NCBI GenBank assembly: GCA_024036415.1
Contig: JAMWET010002891.1
Coordinates: 472,001-536,000 of the forward strand
DNA from: Prochilodus magdalenae
Lineage: Eukaryota; Chordata; Actinopteri; Characiformes; Prochilodontidae
Length of the DNA stretch: 64,000 nucleotides
Direction of reading: 5' to 3'
Shown: piece by piece, positions 23,100 through 39,654 of the stretch
How positions within the stretch are numbered: position 1 is the stretch's first letter
Layout of the letters: each line of letters starts with the position of its first letter
Translations under genes and position numbers: made by a program
Notes under the pieces: model-generated
Told to the model about the DNA's origin: nothing
Seen by the model: only the letters and a program-made list of their open reading frames with translations
Databases searched by the model: none

Positions 23100-23495
23100 T
23101 TATTCAAGCACCTCGTGAACTCCCACGTGCATTTTCTTGTGCCCGCCCCCCGCGGTCTGTGATTGGTGGAGTTAGGTTTCCATCCAACGTTTTAGGTCTG
23201 CTGAGAAAAACATAAACGGCCGGGAGGCAAAGGCGGTGTGAGCAAGAGTAGAGAAGTTAGCCATCAGACCAGAGATCTGGTTCCCAGTTTATACGCATAA
23301 AGGAAGTCTTCGTCTACCCTGGACGTTTGACTATGGGTGTGACATCCCATCTTAACCAGTCTCTGAGGGGGAGAAACTGTTTACGACAGAAAGAGAAGTA
23401 GTTGGTTGAGAAGAGATTCTCCTGTGCCGTTTCCTGTCAGTGAGTGCACCTCCTCGTGCTAACGCCGACCGGTCTCAGCACCGAAGCTCAGAAAG
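23100..23495 (+). promoter_or_regulatory. gpr155: gpr155 promoter and noncoding first exon
   Basis: A locally GC- and CpG-rich block contains CACGTG (23124-23129), a GC box GCCCGCCCCC (23141-23150) and an inverted CCAAT box, GATTGG, at 23161. A donor AAAG|GTAAGA at 23495/23496 ends a leader exon. The acceptor TTCAG at 23841 opens the exon that carries the start codon at 23902. CACGTG is the core of the TFEB/CLEAR site, which would suit a lysosomal gene, but the flanks here are a weak match; that link is inference. Confidence 0.6.
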
Positions 23496-23901
23496 GTAAG
23501 AGGTTTGAAGACTGTGTTCAGGTCTGTGTAAATGTGGCGGTTTTGATGAAAACAGAACATGATAAAGAGAGTTTAGCACCGAGAACTACACTGTGTTCAT
23601 GTGGCGTATACGGCACATTGACAGATACGTGTTCAACTGTGACCTCCGGCAGAACTTGGGGACCTTCAAATCGAGCTTAGCTCGGCTGGTTTTAAGAGAA
23701 CTCTGAAGACAGTGAAGGTGTACGTGCTACCGAAGTGTCACAGAAACCACTAACTATCCACTTAAAGTTACAAAAGACTCTAGTCTATACTTTCTTTTAT
23801 TTATCAGTACAAATTGCCTCTATTTTAGTTGTTCTTTTCAGGCTGCCTGAACTCCTCTGAGGAACCTCAGTCATCTCTGAAGACTACAGACCTACAAGAG
23901 G

Positions 23902-26900
23902 ATGGAAGATTTTGCAATTGGCACCTCCATGTCCCAACATGCACCACCAGGAGCTAACCCCTCATCTGCCCCGCATCCTGCCATGTCCATCGATAAACTT
24001 TTCCCAGCTCTTCTTGAGTGTTTTGGAATCATACTGTGTGGATATGCAGCTGGCCGTGCCAATATCATCACATCCACACAATCTAAAGGCTTGGGGAACT
24101 TTGTGTCGAGGTTTGCTCTTCCAGCACTTCTTTTTAAGAACATGGTGCTGCTGGACTTTGGAAATGTAATCTGGTCGTTTCTTTGGAGCATTCTGGTGGC
24201 CAAAGTGGCAGTGTTCTTCATAGTGTGTGTATTGACATTGCTGGTGACCAGCAAGGAAACCAGATTCTCCAAAGCAGGCCTTTTCTCCATATTTGCCACA
24301 CAAAGTAATGATTTCGCTCTGGGATACCCTATAGGTAAGTAATAATGTTTTCTGTACAGAGTAATCAGATAAGCAGATTTTTTTTTGTTTTACCAAAAAA
24401 AAAAAAAAAAAACATACATACATACATACATACATACACACATTTATGGACAGTGGTCTAACTGCCCTTTGTCCAGATGTGGACAAACACTCTTCTACTC
24501 TGCTGGCCGCTGGCTGTGTTGACTCAGGTGGCAGTGCTTGCACCATGCCTGTCCTGTACAAAGCTACTTAATCGATTTGGCAGCTTTTTGTTTGGTCCAT
24601 GACCAAGAATAGGTTTGACTGGTCTGAATATAGTGGGTGACCACCTACATGTTATGAATGCTATTTTTTATTTTCAAGTTATATTTTAGGGTTTGCTCAG
24701 AGACATTACATGAATATAATAGAAGAAGCATGTTTTTAACAATCAGATGCTTTGTGCTGATCATGTGACTAAACTGCTTTCTCTTCTCTTTAGCTGGGGT
24801 TTTAAAAAGATGTCTTTTGTCTTCCCCAGTTGAAGCTCTATACAGAAACACCCATCCAGAATACCTGCAATACATCTACTTGGTGGCTCCAGTCTCCCTC
24901 ATGGTGCTAAATCCCATTGGTTTTGCATTCTGTGAGGTCCAGAAGCGACAGGGTGAGCATGTGCAGCAAAAGAGTAAGCTGCATGTGGTCGGGGTGGTGC
25001 TCCTTCAGGTTCTCCGAAACCCCATCGTCTTTATGGTGGTGGTTGGAATTGCGTCACACTTTCTGTTGGGCCAGAAGATCCCACCCTTCATGGAAGAGTT
25101 TGTGGATGGTTTGGCCAACTCGTTTGGAGGAGCTGCTCTGTTTTATCTGGGTCTGACCATGGTGGGTCAACTGAGAAAGCTGACAAGGTCCACTGTGGTG
25201 GCTCTGATTCTGCTCATCACTGCAAAACTGTGAGTTGCCTTAATGGTGAACAGGTGAAGTATTTAGGTATAGTGGCAGTTAATGGTCATTCATTTTATTT
25301 TATTTTTTGTTATAGGATGACAAATGTTTATGTGCAATGCTCTACTGGTTTGGTGCATTTGTAAGATTGAGCAACTTTGCACAGCTACATTTTCTTTTTG
25401 AGCGGCTGTGTGTCTGCTGAAGGACTGAACCACAAGTAAATTTCGCTCTTATATATGTGCCTTGTTGTTGTGCAATAATAGTTTCCTATAATTTATGCTG
25501 TATCATATGGGTTAAGATGTTCAGTTTTCTGTTTCCTCTTTTACTTTAAAGTATTGGCATAATTTGTCCATCAGCATTTGCCCTAGATACACTGCATTGT
25601 TTTGTAGCACAGTTACCGATTATAATCTCAATCCTTAGGTCAGTCTGTTCTCATGGATTATTTCTCTCTCTGTACTGATTACTTACATTTGCAAGTAGTG
25701 TTTTGACACTGTAAGCCTGAGTTTTGGTTGTTGACAGTCATATCTGGCTCTGTCTGGTTCCCTCATGCTTAAGAATTCTCAAGGGTACAAAGCAAGTTTG
25801 GGCCTGTAAGAGGAAACATATTTCTGTCCATGATCTGTAATTTGCTATGATCTGTAGCACTTAAAGCATTCCTGTTGTATCATCGTATTTCCTAGGGTAC
25901 CTTGGGGATTATTTTACAGATTTACTGATTGTGTTGTAGAAATGAAGGACTGTCCCAAAGCTCATGATGACCATGCTTTTACAAAATTTCTACATGATTA
26001 AGAGTCTTAGATACAAACAAAATAAAATGATTTATTTGAAATTCTCTGCAGAATTGTTGTATATGTGTTACCTGATGATGAGGGAAATATTGTTTATGGT
26101 ACTTTTAAAAAAAGATTTTGACTGAAAAATACCCAAAACTTTTTTTTTTTTATATTGACCAAAGTTTTACTGTTATCAGCATAAAAATAGATATACCGAC
26201 ATGTGCAAATTCACTTTTGGGTTTGCATGGTGAATCAAATTGCTATTTATAAATTAAATCTTGACCCCTGGTTCTGAAGAGTTTGTCTAGAACAGAGCAT
26301 TTAACCCCAAACATTCCTTCCGTTTAAATGTCAGCAACCAAATTACACAAAATGCTTTTGCTTTCTGGACAAAGTGTGTCTGTGTTTTCCCTCAGGTTGG
26401 TGATGCCTCTGATTTGTAGAGGTATGGTTGAGGTTTTGGACAGTGGAAACATCAGCTCTTTAAACCATAGCAGTCTGTCTAACTATGCTTTTCTGTATGG
26501 AGTCTTTCCCACTGCGCCCAGTGTGGCTATATATGCTGCTCACTACAACATGGAGCTACAGGTGGTAAGTGCTTGCGATGGAGTATTTTTGCAAATTCTA
26601 TAAAAGAGTGTGTGATATCACGAAGATGTCAGGATGCCTGAAAGCATTTTCATGATGTGTTTCACTGTTTAGTGATTTGCTAAGAAACGTTAAATGACAC
26701 TCCCATGTCATTTTTTTTTGGGGGGGGGGATTGTATCCCAAGTAAATAATGCAATGTACACACAAAGTCCCAAACAATTGGTAAAAATAAATAGGTGAAA
26801 TAGGAATTGCATATTGAATTGAACTTATTCATTGGAAGTAAATGAATAAGTAAATGTTGTATGGCCACCTCTGACTGTATCTCCATTCTCTAGGTGACCT

Positions 26901-29900
26901 CAGGTATGGTCATCAGCACCTTTCTCTCTGCTCCCATCATGTATGTCTCTGCATGGCTGCTGACAATACCCTGGATGGATCCCAAACCGTTGGCATCTGC
27001 ACTACAGAATATTAGCTTTAACATCAGCATTGTCAGCCTATTTGCACTGGTAAGCAGACGTTTATGCGCGCAAATCTGACAGTTCCTCTTCTTTTTTTGC
27101 CTTTCATACTTTTGCTTTCTTTGTTCTTTGCTCATTTCTTTGTAGGTTTGTATTGTTTTTTGTTTTTCCTTTCATTGTTCCTTGTTTTACAAGCTTGTTG
27201 CAACACTGTTTGCTTATGTCGTAAAAGGCATTCTATGAGCTAGTCTAATTTTGGCTCCTCTAACTCAACCTAATTATTATGGGATTACACTAGATCCGTG
27301 TTACAATGATAACTGGGGCAGAAACAACAAAACAGTTTCATATTTCAACCATGTCATGCTGGAGTTGCATTTGAGTAATTTCCAAGTAGATGTCTATTAC
27401 TAACTAATACTAATTAGGAAGAAGCTTGAGTTAAACATCAAACCTCTAGCCAAAATATAAGAAATCTACCCTGTGATGCAGCGCTGATGAGCGCTTCTAA
27501 TATGAAACGTCTGCTCAACCACAGTAGGTCTACACTTCCTTCCCCTTTCTGGTACTTGTCTGTTCTGTAGCAACCAAGAAACAGAAACATGTTAATTGTA
27601 AAAATATAAAAATGTAAGCAGGTCTAAAAGGGTGTATATTGAGCCATACTGACTAATCACACTAATCACCTTAGTGTTCAGCTATGTTTGCCCACTGCCA
27701 GGCCTTCTGTATTACTGGGGAACTTGTGAAAACAAGTGAAACTGAAATATGGAAAGGAGAACCTGAAATACCTGTAACCCTTCCAGTCTATTTCTGCAGC
27801 TACATTTATTTAATTATTTATTTATATTTTTCAGTAGCCTGATTTCTCCTTTCTTCTGTAGATGGCCAACTGTATGTGCCTTTGTTACAGGTGTGGTGTG
27901 TGGCTGTCAATATAATGAGTAAGAAATTCCGCAGGCTCCCTCATATGTTTGCAGTTAATCTGTTTGTGGCACAGGTGAGGCAACGGAATGCAGACCTGTC
28001 TGTACATATAATGTCATCATATCGGAGCTTATTTCTTTTGTTTTCTGTGTTCTCATGCTCCACTTTTCCTGTTCACCCCCCATTTGTAGTTAGGGGTATG
28101 TATAGGTATGATTGCTTGGAACTTCGTAGTGGTTAAAGATAACTTCATTGGTCAGGTGTTGACCTTTACTCTACTCTATGGCTCACTCTACAGTACCTAC
28201 ATATGGCCAGGTAAGACTCAATCTGGCATACAGATTAATTCAAATAGATAAATGTGAAGTTGTTTTTTGATACAACTTATTCCTCGTTCTGTAACTACAG
28301 TTTTTTAATTGTTAGAATTTCTGATGTCTTTTAATAGGTTTGATAGCCTTGTCTCTCTTCCTGTTGAAGAGGGATGAGGAACTGAAGGTGCAGCCTGGTG
28401 TTATAATGATTGTTGGCTGGGGGTGAGTGCTGCCATTTTAACTTTAGGGCTGCCACAGACTACACCAAATGACTAATTACCTTATTTTCATTTTTTCTGA
28501 TGTCATTCTCTGTAGAATGTGGTTTTAATGTATGTACAGCATTTCATCACCCTTGGTGACAACATTGTATTGTATTACTAAAAAGGTAACATAACAGTCA
28601 AGAATATTCTTGACCAATGTCAAGAGGTCATACTGATTGTGTGGATACTACCATAGCAGGCGGTTAGTGGCAGTGGATAGAAGGCACACACCATCTTTTA
28701 GATAGCATTGCAATCCGAAATGTTATCTTAATTTAAAGGGCCGCTGGTGTGAGAAAATAAGAAAATGGGGAGTTTTGATATAACAATGTTTTTCATGTTT
28801 CTCTGTTGTTTACGTATCCAAGTGGGATATTGTCTATCTCTTCCATTTACAGAGTGCCAGTGGTGGCAATAAGCATCCTCCTCATGGTGGGAGAGAAAAT
28901 GAAGGACACCATAGACTCTGCCTTCTTTTTTGGCACATCACAGGTAGAGAAAGACTATAAAACACTTAACATTTAATCCTGGAAAATGCTGTGAAATGGA
29001 AAAACATGGCCACAAGCAGACCTGTGTTGGTTACGAATAACTTTCTTTTAAAAATTTATAAGCTTTTACTTAACTTGTTTTCATATTAGCCTGTTTTTTG
29101 CCCAACAGACATTAAAAAAAAAACTCTGGGCTAAAATGGCATTGTGTCTACTGGCATTGTAGTTAAGCTGATTTAATATTTCTTTTTTTAACTGGCACTC
29201 ATTTAAAGCATGTAGGCACAACTAGGAATTGAAACATGCTATATGTAATGTGAAGCTTGTACCTAAAAAGCGCATTCTCATGCATAGAGAAACCAAAATT
29301 TGAACTTAATTTGTAATTTGTATTTCTCTGTCTCCTTCTGTCATAATGTAGATAGTTTGCACATCAATAGTGCTGTGTGTAGGTATAGTTGTAGCAGGTG
29401 TCTCTCTCATGCTGCTCAGCAGAGGCACCCAGGAATATCAGACCCTTGAACAGGATGCACCTAGTTGCGCTGCAGAAGACCTGGCAACAGACAATGGTGT
29501 ACAGGCCCGTTGCACTAATGAGCAGCCATCTATAGAGGATGGCATCAGGCCAGGTATGGCAATATTGCTGATTTTAAATGCTATTCCTGCTAATGTAGTC
29601 AGAAATTAGTCTCTACCACAACATCTGTTACTCAGCAGATGAGTAAGCATAGCCAACAGTGCTTGGTGTAGCTGGCTTTGAGCAGTGTTTTGACATGTTT
29701 TGCGTGGTGTAATTGTGGTGTCAACTGGGATGTAATGGTTGCATCAGCAGACAGCAAAATAATCTTCAAAAAACTCCACCATTTGTTCCCAAAATGTCTG
29801 CAAGATTAAAACAGTTAATATTTTAACAGCATAATTTGGAATGGTTTGGTGAGAAATGCTTTAATTTAAAGAAACTTACCTCTAACATGTAGGAATTTAC

Positions 29901-32900
29901 AATGGTAGTGACAAGAATCAGACAACGGAGGGTTCTAATGCCTCTAAAAGCTTCCTTGAAGAAAGTTATTACAGGGCATTGTTTTACATGACATGTTCTA
30001 AGGCAAAATCTTTAGGGTGATCATTATTTCTCCATCATCAACACTACAGAAAGAAACTCGAGACACGTGTAGGTTCACCAGTAGTACACATACATATCAG
30101 TGTGTTCAAGAGATCGTCCATAAGAAAAGGTAGGCATGCTATACGCTCCTGTGTACCTGTGAGCACTCTTGCACAATTAGACAAATATGAATCATTTCAG
30201 ATAACAAAAGCGTTTTTGGTAACATGAAGTCCATAATAATTAATATGCTTTAACATGGTGTTGGCAACTGCTATGTACACATACATATCAGCTCTTATAA
30301 TGACTCAGGTCTGTAATAACGCAATGCAGATCTTTTTTTTTTTCTGATTGCTTGTAGACATGTTGTACCACATGTGTCAGGATCCATTATAATGCCTTTA
30401 TTACAAACAATAACCTGTATGTAATTATGAGGCACATTTTTTAACAGTTCTAAAAACATAAAATATTATTGAGTGTTTCAAAGAAAGTGACTGATATTTT
30501 GTTACTTGCGTCTGACTGTGCTATTCTTGTGTCTGTGTGCATTATAACGTATATCAGTTATCATATTTTATAATGAAGTATCAGTCACTTACTTACACTT
30601 AAGATTTTAAAGAACATTTCAGATTAATTGTGAGACTTTTTGCAAGTATGCTCATGCACATACTTTGTAATGGCTTACTAATGTGGGCTTAATAGAAAAC
30701 GTTGGCGTATTTATTATATTATTTTTTATGTATAATTAAGGCATTGTCTTTGTTCTGTCTTTCTTTCCTTAGCAGCCCACTTATTCCCTCTTTGTGAAAT
30801 ATGAATATGAAATATGAACATTAATTTGAATTCTGAATGGGTGCTACTGTGGTGCAGTGGATAGCACTGTCTGCTCACAGCCCTCACGGTGTCTGCATAG
30901 GTTTCCTCTGGGTGCTCCAGTTTCCTTCCATAAGCCCAAACCATGTAGACAGGCTAGTTGGAAAGGTGGCCTGTCCAGGATGTTTCCTACCTTCTGCCTG
31001 GTGAGCGCTGAGCCACCACGACCCATGACGATTGGAAAGTGGCTTAAATGATTTATGAATGAATTCTGAATTTGATGTATTTTGCACAAGGTTTGTGCAA
31101 ACATTATGCAAGAAACTCGAGACACATGTAGGTTCACCAGTAGTGTTTTTAAAAGTAAATTAAATGGCTATTTTTGTGTCACTAGTGTTTCTCAAACCTG
31201 GTCTTGGTGGCCCATTGTCTTGTACAATGTAATGACTTTGCTAACTAAACACACCTACTTAATCTCAATAATGGGCAGTTAATGAGATGATTAGTTGGTT
31301 AGGTGTGTTGGGATCAGGACAAACCCTAAAAAGTGCAGGGCAGTGGACCTCCAGGACCAGGGTTAAGAAACAGTACCATTGCCACCACTGTGAAGAGTCT
31401 CTACAATGAACAGAACCACCAAATTGTGCATACATTTGGAAAAATAAATGCCCTTTAAAAACTGTCATGCAGTTAGCCAAAACCTAAGCATATAATGCTG
31501 CATTAGGCAGGATTTTGAAACCATCTATCTTCTGTGAGAGAACTTTAAAAGGCATTAAGCTATCCTATTACCACTACTGTGAGAAATCCTGACTCTAGGA
31601 TGACTGTATTTACATCTTAGCCATTTAATTATAAAGACAGTTTGAAAAACTGATGGAATAAGATGGAAGAATAATCTTGTTGCAGATTTTATTGGGAACA
31701 TTTAAAGTAAAAAAAATATCACGTTGTAAATATGTCTGTAGATCAGTGTGGGAGCTGCTGCGATTCTTCTAATTGTTTGCTGGTGGAAGAAGAACAGAAG
31801 TGGCAGAGTACAGACAGACAGATGGCCAGGCATGTGTTGCTTTGCCTGTTACTCACCGTCAGTCTCCTTGCTGTAAGTTTAAACTTGCTGATGGTTTTTC
31901 CTCCATTTGATTTGTAGTGTATTCTCAGTGTAAATAACTTTACTTTAAACATGAGGCCAGAAGAGAATCCGTTTGCATTTTTAGCGGTCATGAAACTGCT
32001 ATGTCAATAGGACTACTTAAACCTAGAACATATCAAGACTTTTTTAGACCTGCCATCTCTTGGGTAAGGTGGTGTAAGGTGTTCTGTTCTGCATTTATAA
32101 CCAATCTCCTCTTCACTAAGCACTTTTACATTTTCTTTAGTTCTTTTGACATTGCTGCTGTCCTGGTCTGCCTTTATCACTGGGTGGAGATAGTCTTATC
32201 TCAAGAACATGCAACTTGTTCATGGTCTTTTCACCCACATTGTGTGTTTGTTCTAGAATTTGTCCAGCTGCCTCTGGTGGCTCCTCAGTACCGTTCCAGG
32301 TAGACTGTACTTGGAACTGCAGTTCTTCTGTGCTGTTGTCAACTTTGGACAGGTGAGGACTGACATGTCATCTCCTGTCTTGTGTTCACAGTTCAGTTAT
32401 GCATTGAGTTAAAACTGTATCTGTTCCTTTCTCACCTACAGGGTTTCCTTTCTTTTGGAATCTTTGGCCTTGACAAACATTTAATCATTTTACCATTTAA
32501 AAAGAGGCAAGTTTATTTACTTTGCTGTGAACCTTGTTATTTATTTATTTATTATTTATTTTATTAATTGAGTTTCTTTTAGAATATAATTTGTGGTGGC
32601 TTTATGTAAATTTAGGTTAGCCAATCTGAGGAAGGCTTATGGCCAGGAGACAGCAAAAGCAGCAGATGTGCCTGATGAGATCAGACTGACCTGCAGTCAG
32701 TTTGTTAAGTATCATAAGGAACAGTGTGTTCAAGAGATCGTCCATAAGAAAAGGTAGGCATGCTCTACGCTCCTGTGTACCTGTGAGCACTCTTGCACAA
32801 TTAGACAAATATGAATCATTTCAGATAACAAAAGCGTTTTTGGTAACATGAAGTCCATAATAATTAATATGCTTTAACATGGTGTTGGCAACTGCTATGT

Positions 32901-33676
32901 ACACATACATATCAGCTCTTATAATGACTCAGGTCTGTAATAACGCAGTGCAGATCTTTTTTTTTTTTTCTGATTGCTTGTAGGCATGTTGTACCACATG
33001 TGTCAGGATCCATTATAATGCCTTTATTACAAACTAAAAAATAACCTGTATGTAATTATGAGGCACATGTTACTTTTTGACAGTTCTAAAAAGATAAAAT
33101 GTTATTGAGTGTTTCAAACAAAGTGACTGATATTTTGTTACTTGCGTCTGACTGTGCTATTCTTGTGTCTGTGTGCATTATAACGTATATCAGTTATTAT
33201 ATTTTATATTAAACTTAAGAATTTAAAGAACATTTCAGATTAATTGTGAGACTTTTTATTTGAGTTTGCAAGTATGCTCATGCACATACTTCGTAATGGC
33301 TTACTAATGTGGGCTTAATAGAAAACGTTGGCGTATTTATTATATTATTTTTTATGTATAATTAAGGCATTGTCTTTGTTCTGTTTTTTTCCCTTAGCAG
33401 CCCACTTATTCCCTCTGTGTGGAAAGTTTCTGGTTTAAGTGGCTGATCTTTGCTGTTCTGTTCAGGTGTGGAAAGCGGAGTGTAATAGAGACGTTTCTGG
33501 GTAGTGAAATGGTGCAGTGGCTGCAGACTGTTGGACTGGCCAGTGACCAGGGGGAGGCACTATTGTATGGCTCACGACTGCTGGAAGGTGGAGTCATCCA
33601 CCACATCACCCATGACTATGGATTCTTGGATGACACCCTGCATTATCGTTTCACAGAAAATACTGGTAATAACTAA
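23902..33676 (+). CDS. gpr155: GPR155 / LYCHOS, lysosomal cholesterol sensor
   Basis: Multi-pass lysosomal membrane protein joining a plant-PIN-like transporter domain to a GPCR-like 7TM domain and a C-terminal DEP domain; the family reports cholesterol to mTORC1 through GATOR1. Coding exons: 23902-24334, 24830-25229, 26396-26564, 26894-27049, 27891-27974, 28090-28210, 28338-28422, 28853-28943, 29352-29553, 31742-31872, 32257-32352, 32442-32506, 32616-32753, 33466-33676; 793 residues, somewhat shorter than human (870). The PIN-like domain is about 30-370 (LFPALLECFGIILCGY, ATQSNDFALGYP). The 7TM part includes SSCLWWL and SFGIFGLDKHLIILPFKKR. The DEP domain, about 700-790, is split over the last two exons. 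The intron after 32506 has a GC donor; all others are GT-AG. The 2.2-kb intron 29554-31741 carries a copy of the gene's own 3' part. The shorter length lies mostly in the loop before the final helices (around residues 600-625), where an extra exon could have been missed. Confidence 0.95.
24395..24441. repeat. Poly-A followed by (CATA)n microsatellite
   Basis: About 18 A residues followed by tandem CATA units in gpr155 intron 1. The layout resembles a retroelement tail, but no body is recognisable. Confidence 0.8.
30051..31144 (+). repeat. Rearranged copy of gpr155 3' end inserted in an upstream gpr155 intron
   Basis: Two blocks match downstream gpr155 sequence in order and orientation. Block A, 30098-30796, copies 32722-33421: the last 32 bases of the exon ending at 32753, its GT donor, and nearly the whole next intron. 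Block B, 30817-31108, copies 34125-34402 in the 3' flank. The final coding exon and 3' UTR between them (33422-34124) are missing from the copy. The insert is bracketed by a 35-bp direct repeat, 30051-30085 and 31110-31144, with one mismatch. Identity is very high apart from a few small indels, so the event is recent. The copied exon fragment keeps its donor but has no acceptor, so it is probably not spliced in. Confidence 0.93.
31186..31372. mobile_element. Palindromic MITE-like element (gpr155 intron 9)
   Basis: The first ~40 bases (TTTCTCAAACCTGGTC...) and the last ~40 (...GGACCAGGGTTAAGAAA) are imperfect inverted repeats, and the whole ~187-bp unit folds back on itself. From memory this is a very common fish nonautonomous DNA element. 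It follows immediately after the self-derived duplication. Confidence 0.75.
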
Positions 33677-33819
33677 AGCTGGGTCAGCATCATGCCTGGA
33701 AAAGGCTAGCGTTTTTCAGTTTCAGCTTCAAGGCAGTGCCCAGTGCACTGGAAGTAACTGCCAATATTTTTATTATGGCTTGACAGTAGATTACACTGGG
33801 CTTACACTCACCCTTTGGA

Positions 33820-33825
33820 AATAAA
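33820..33825 (+). terminator. gpr155: gpr155 poly(A) signal
   Basis: AATAAA about 145 bases after the gpr155 stop codon, the first canonical signal on the plus strand. Confidence 0.6.
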
Positions 33826-34124
33826 GGTTCCTAAGCTCTTGGGTACACTATGGAAAAAGGGATGGTGAAATGAACACTTTGCTGCTTATAGGACTAAAGG
33901 GTGCTTTGCAGGTTACAACATGTTTAGAACCATGTTTAGAGTTCTGAGCATTTTAAATACAAAGATTGTAGCTATATAAACTTAATACAGATGAGGATAA
34001 TGGTCACTAAGATAAAAGCCATGTTACAATAACGCAGTAAAAATCCAGCAGCAACAGATACTTCTTCCAATACAGGCATGGTATTTGTTTGCTGAATTAA
34101 AACGTATTGTGGGGGAAAAAAATT

Positions 34125-34402
34125 AACATTAATTTGAATTCTGAATGGGTTCTACTGTGGTGCAGTGGATAGCACTGTCTGCTCACAGCCCTCACGGTGT
34201 CTGCATAGGTTTCTTCTGGGTGCTCCAGTTTCCTTCCATAAGCCCAAACCATGCAGCCAGGCTAGTTGGAAAGGTGGCCTGTCCAGGATGTTTCCTACCT
34301 TCAGCCACCATGACCCATGAGTATTGGAAAGTGGCTTAAATGATTTATGAATGAATTCTGAGTTTGATGTATTTTGCATACGGTTTGTGCAAACGTTACG
34401 GC
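34125..34402 (+). mobile_element. SINE-like repeat in gpr155 3' flank
   Basis: Contains GTGGTGCAGTGGATAGCACT, then CTCACAGC, GGTTTCTTCTGGGTGCTCCA and GTTTCCTTCCATA. These are hallmarks of an abundant fish short interspersed repeat with a tRNA-like head. A second copy is at 30817-31108; that copy retains about 17 bases (near 30993) that are missing here, so this copy is internally deleted. Confidence 0.6.
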
Positions 34403-35277
34403 AGACTTGTGACATTGTTTGATGCAAGTAAATGGAAATTTAGCATTACAGTTTGCCGAAAAGTTAGTTCCTTATAGAGAACTATATATATTTTGACCAG
34501 GGATGTTCAAACTTTTTTTTGTATGACTACTAATTAAACTATTAATTATATTAATATTGCACTGACAATAAATAATCTACATTAGTATGTTGATGTGTAT
34601 TAGCTCTCATATTGTCACATTAACATCTTAACAGGGTTTTAAAAGCAAAATCTGGAAAACGTGTAAAAGAAATCTTTACTTGCAGCATTTATACAGTTTT
34701 TATATATTATTGTATGTATATCTGGAAAAACACAGGTTCTCTTGGAGACTAGTATCAAAGTTTAAATTAAACATGAAGGGCTTTTGAAGGTAGAAATTTC
34801 TATGCAAGATGTTAATACTAACACGCAAACAAAACAGATGTTCTGTACTTTAGGTTATACAGAACTCCATGCTCACTGCTGAAAAACCGTCACTTTAGTT
34901 GTCTTTGTTTCTTATACCTCTGGCATGTGGAACCGCAAGAAAATCTATTAATTGAGATTTTAATGGTCAGTATTGTTTCACCTTCTTCAAGGTCATCAAG
35001 TTCCATCACTTTGATTAACACAAATATTTAAGCATGATTCCCTGCCACAGAAGCTCAGTGATCATGTTAGTTCCTCAGGTGACCAGTCAGTCTGACACTT
35101 GCACTATGTAAGTCCTGGCTTACTATATAAAACTTTTTTTTTTTTTTTTATGCAAAGAGAATATTTTGTTACTTTATTTTTATTTAACAGAGAGATTCTG
35201 TTTATTAATACATTATTTCTCCTAATGTTTTTCAGTAAATAAATAAACCATTTCTCCCTTCATGTATCTTTCATTCA

Positions 35278-35283
35278 TTTATT
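35278..35283 (-). terminator. scrn3: Candidate scrn3 poly(A) signal
   Basis: AATAAA on the minus strand about 300 bases past the scrn3 stop. Other copies lie near 35230 and 35175 (plus-strand TTTATT), so the site used is uncertain. Confidence 0.35.
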
Positions 35284-35585
35284 TCTTACGCACAGGGGGC
35301 TGCTTAACTTCCTTATATCCAAAAATACATATGTTTGATAATCAGTTGTTCCTATAATGAAGGGCTGACATTTTGGAGACCTTCCTATAAACATCCTGGT
35401 TTAGTGTGCTACAGTATATGTATGTATTTTTTTTCAAAAAGTATCAATTCAAACATGAATGACATGATTTAAGATGTGCAAGTTATGGCTATGTCTTGCT
35501 AATATTTCATATTCATGAAATATGAGCTAGTTATAATTTTATTATTTTTATGATCACTTTGGATCACAAAATTCCTCAGTCTGGT

Positions 35586-39300
<3,715 letters not shown>

Positions 39301-39654
39301 CCTGCGCAATAAAAACAAGTCAAAATGACCCATTACAGAAGTCCGCATACAGAAGGCTCTCCTAAACCTTCTCCATAGGTTTTATTCTTAGAATTACATT
39401 TTCCAACTGGTGACATAATTTCACTAATATAGCAGTAAACGCAAAACTAGACGCCGTTACAAAATTTCACAAAACAGCCAGATAAATTGTAATGTCAACA
39501 GACACCAGCTATTCAGCAAGTAAACTCAATATACGTACTCTACAGTAGAGAAATAACCTACTCGTTTAAATCCTGCAAATGCTTCGGGATTCAACCGAAA
39601 TGTCTGACTTTCTCTTTCATTTACCAGTAAGTGAGATGAAACCGCATAACTTAC

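Larger units (their letters stand above)
33677..35585. other. Convergent 3' spacer between gpr155 and scrn3
   Basis: Contains the gpr155 and scrn3 3' UTRs, one SINE-like fragment at 34125-34402 and AT-rich sequence. No other gene seen. Confidence 0.6.
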
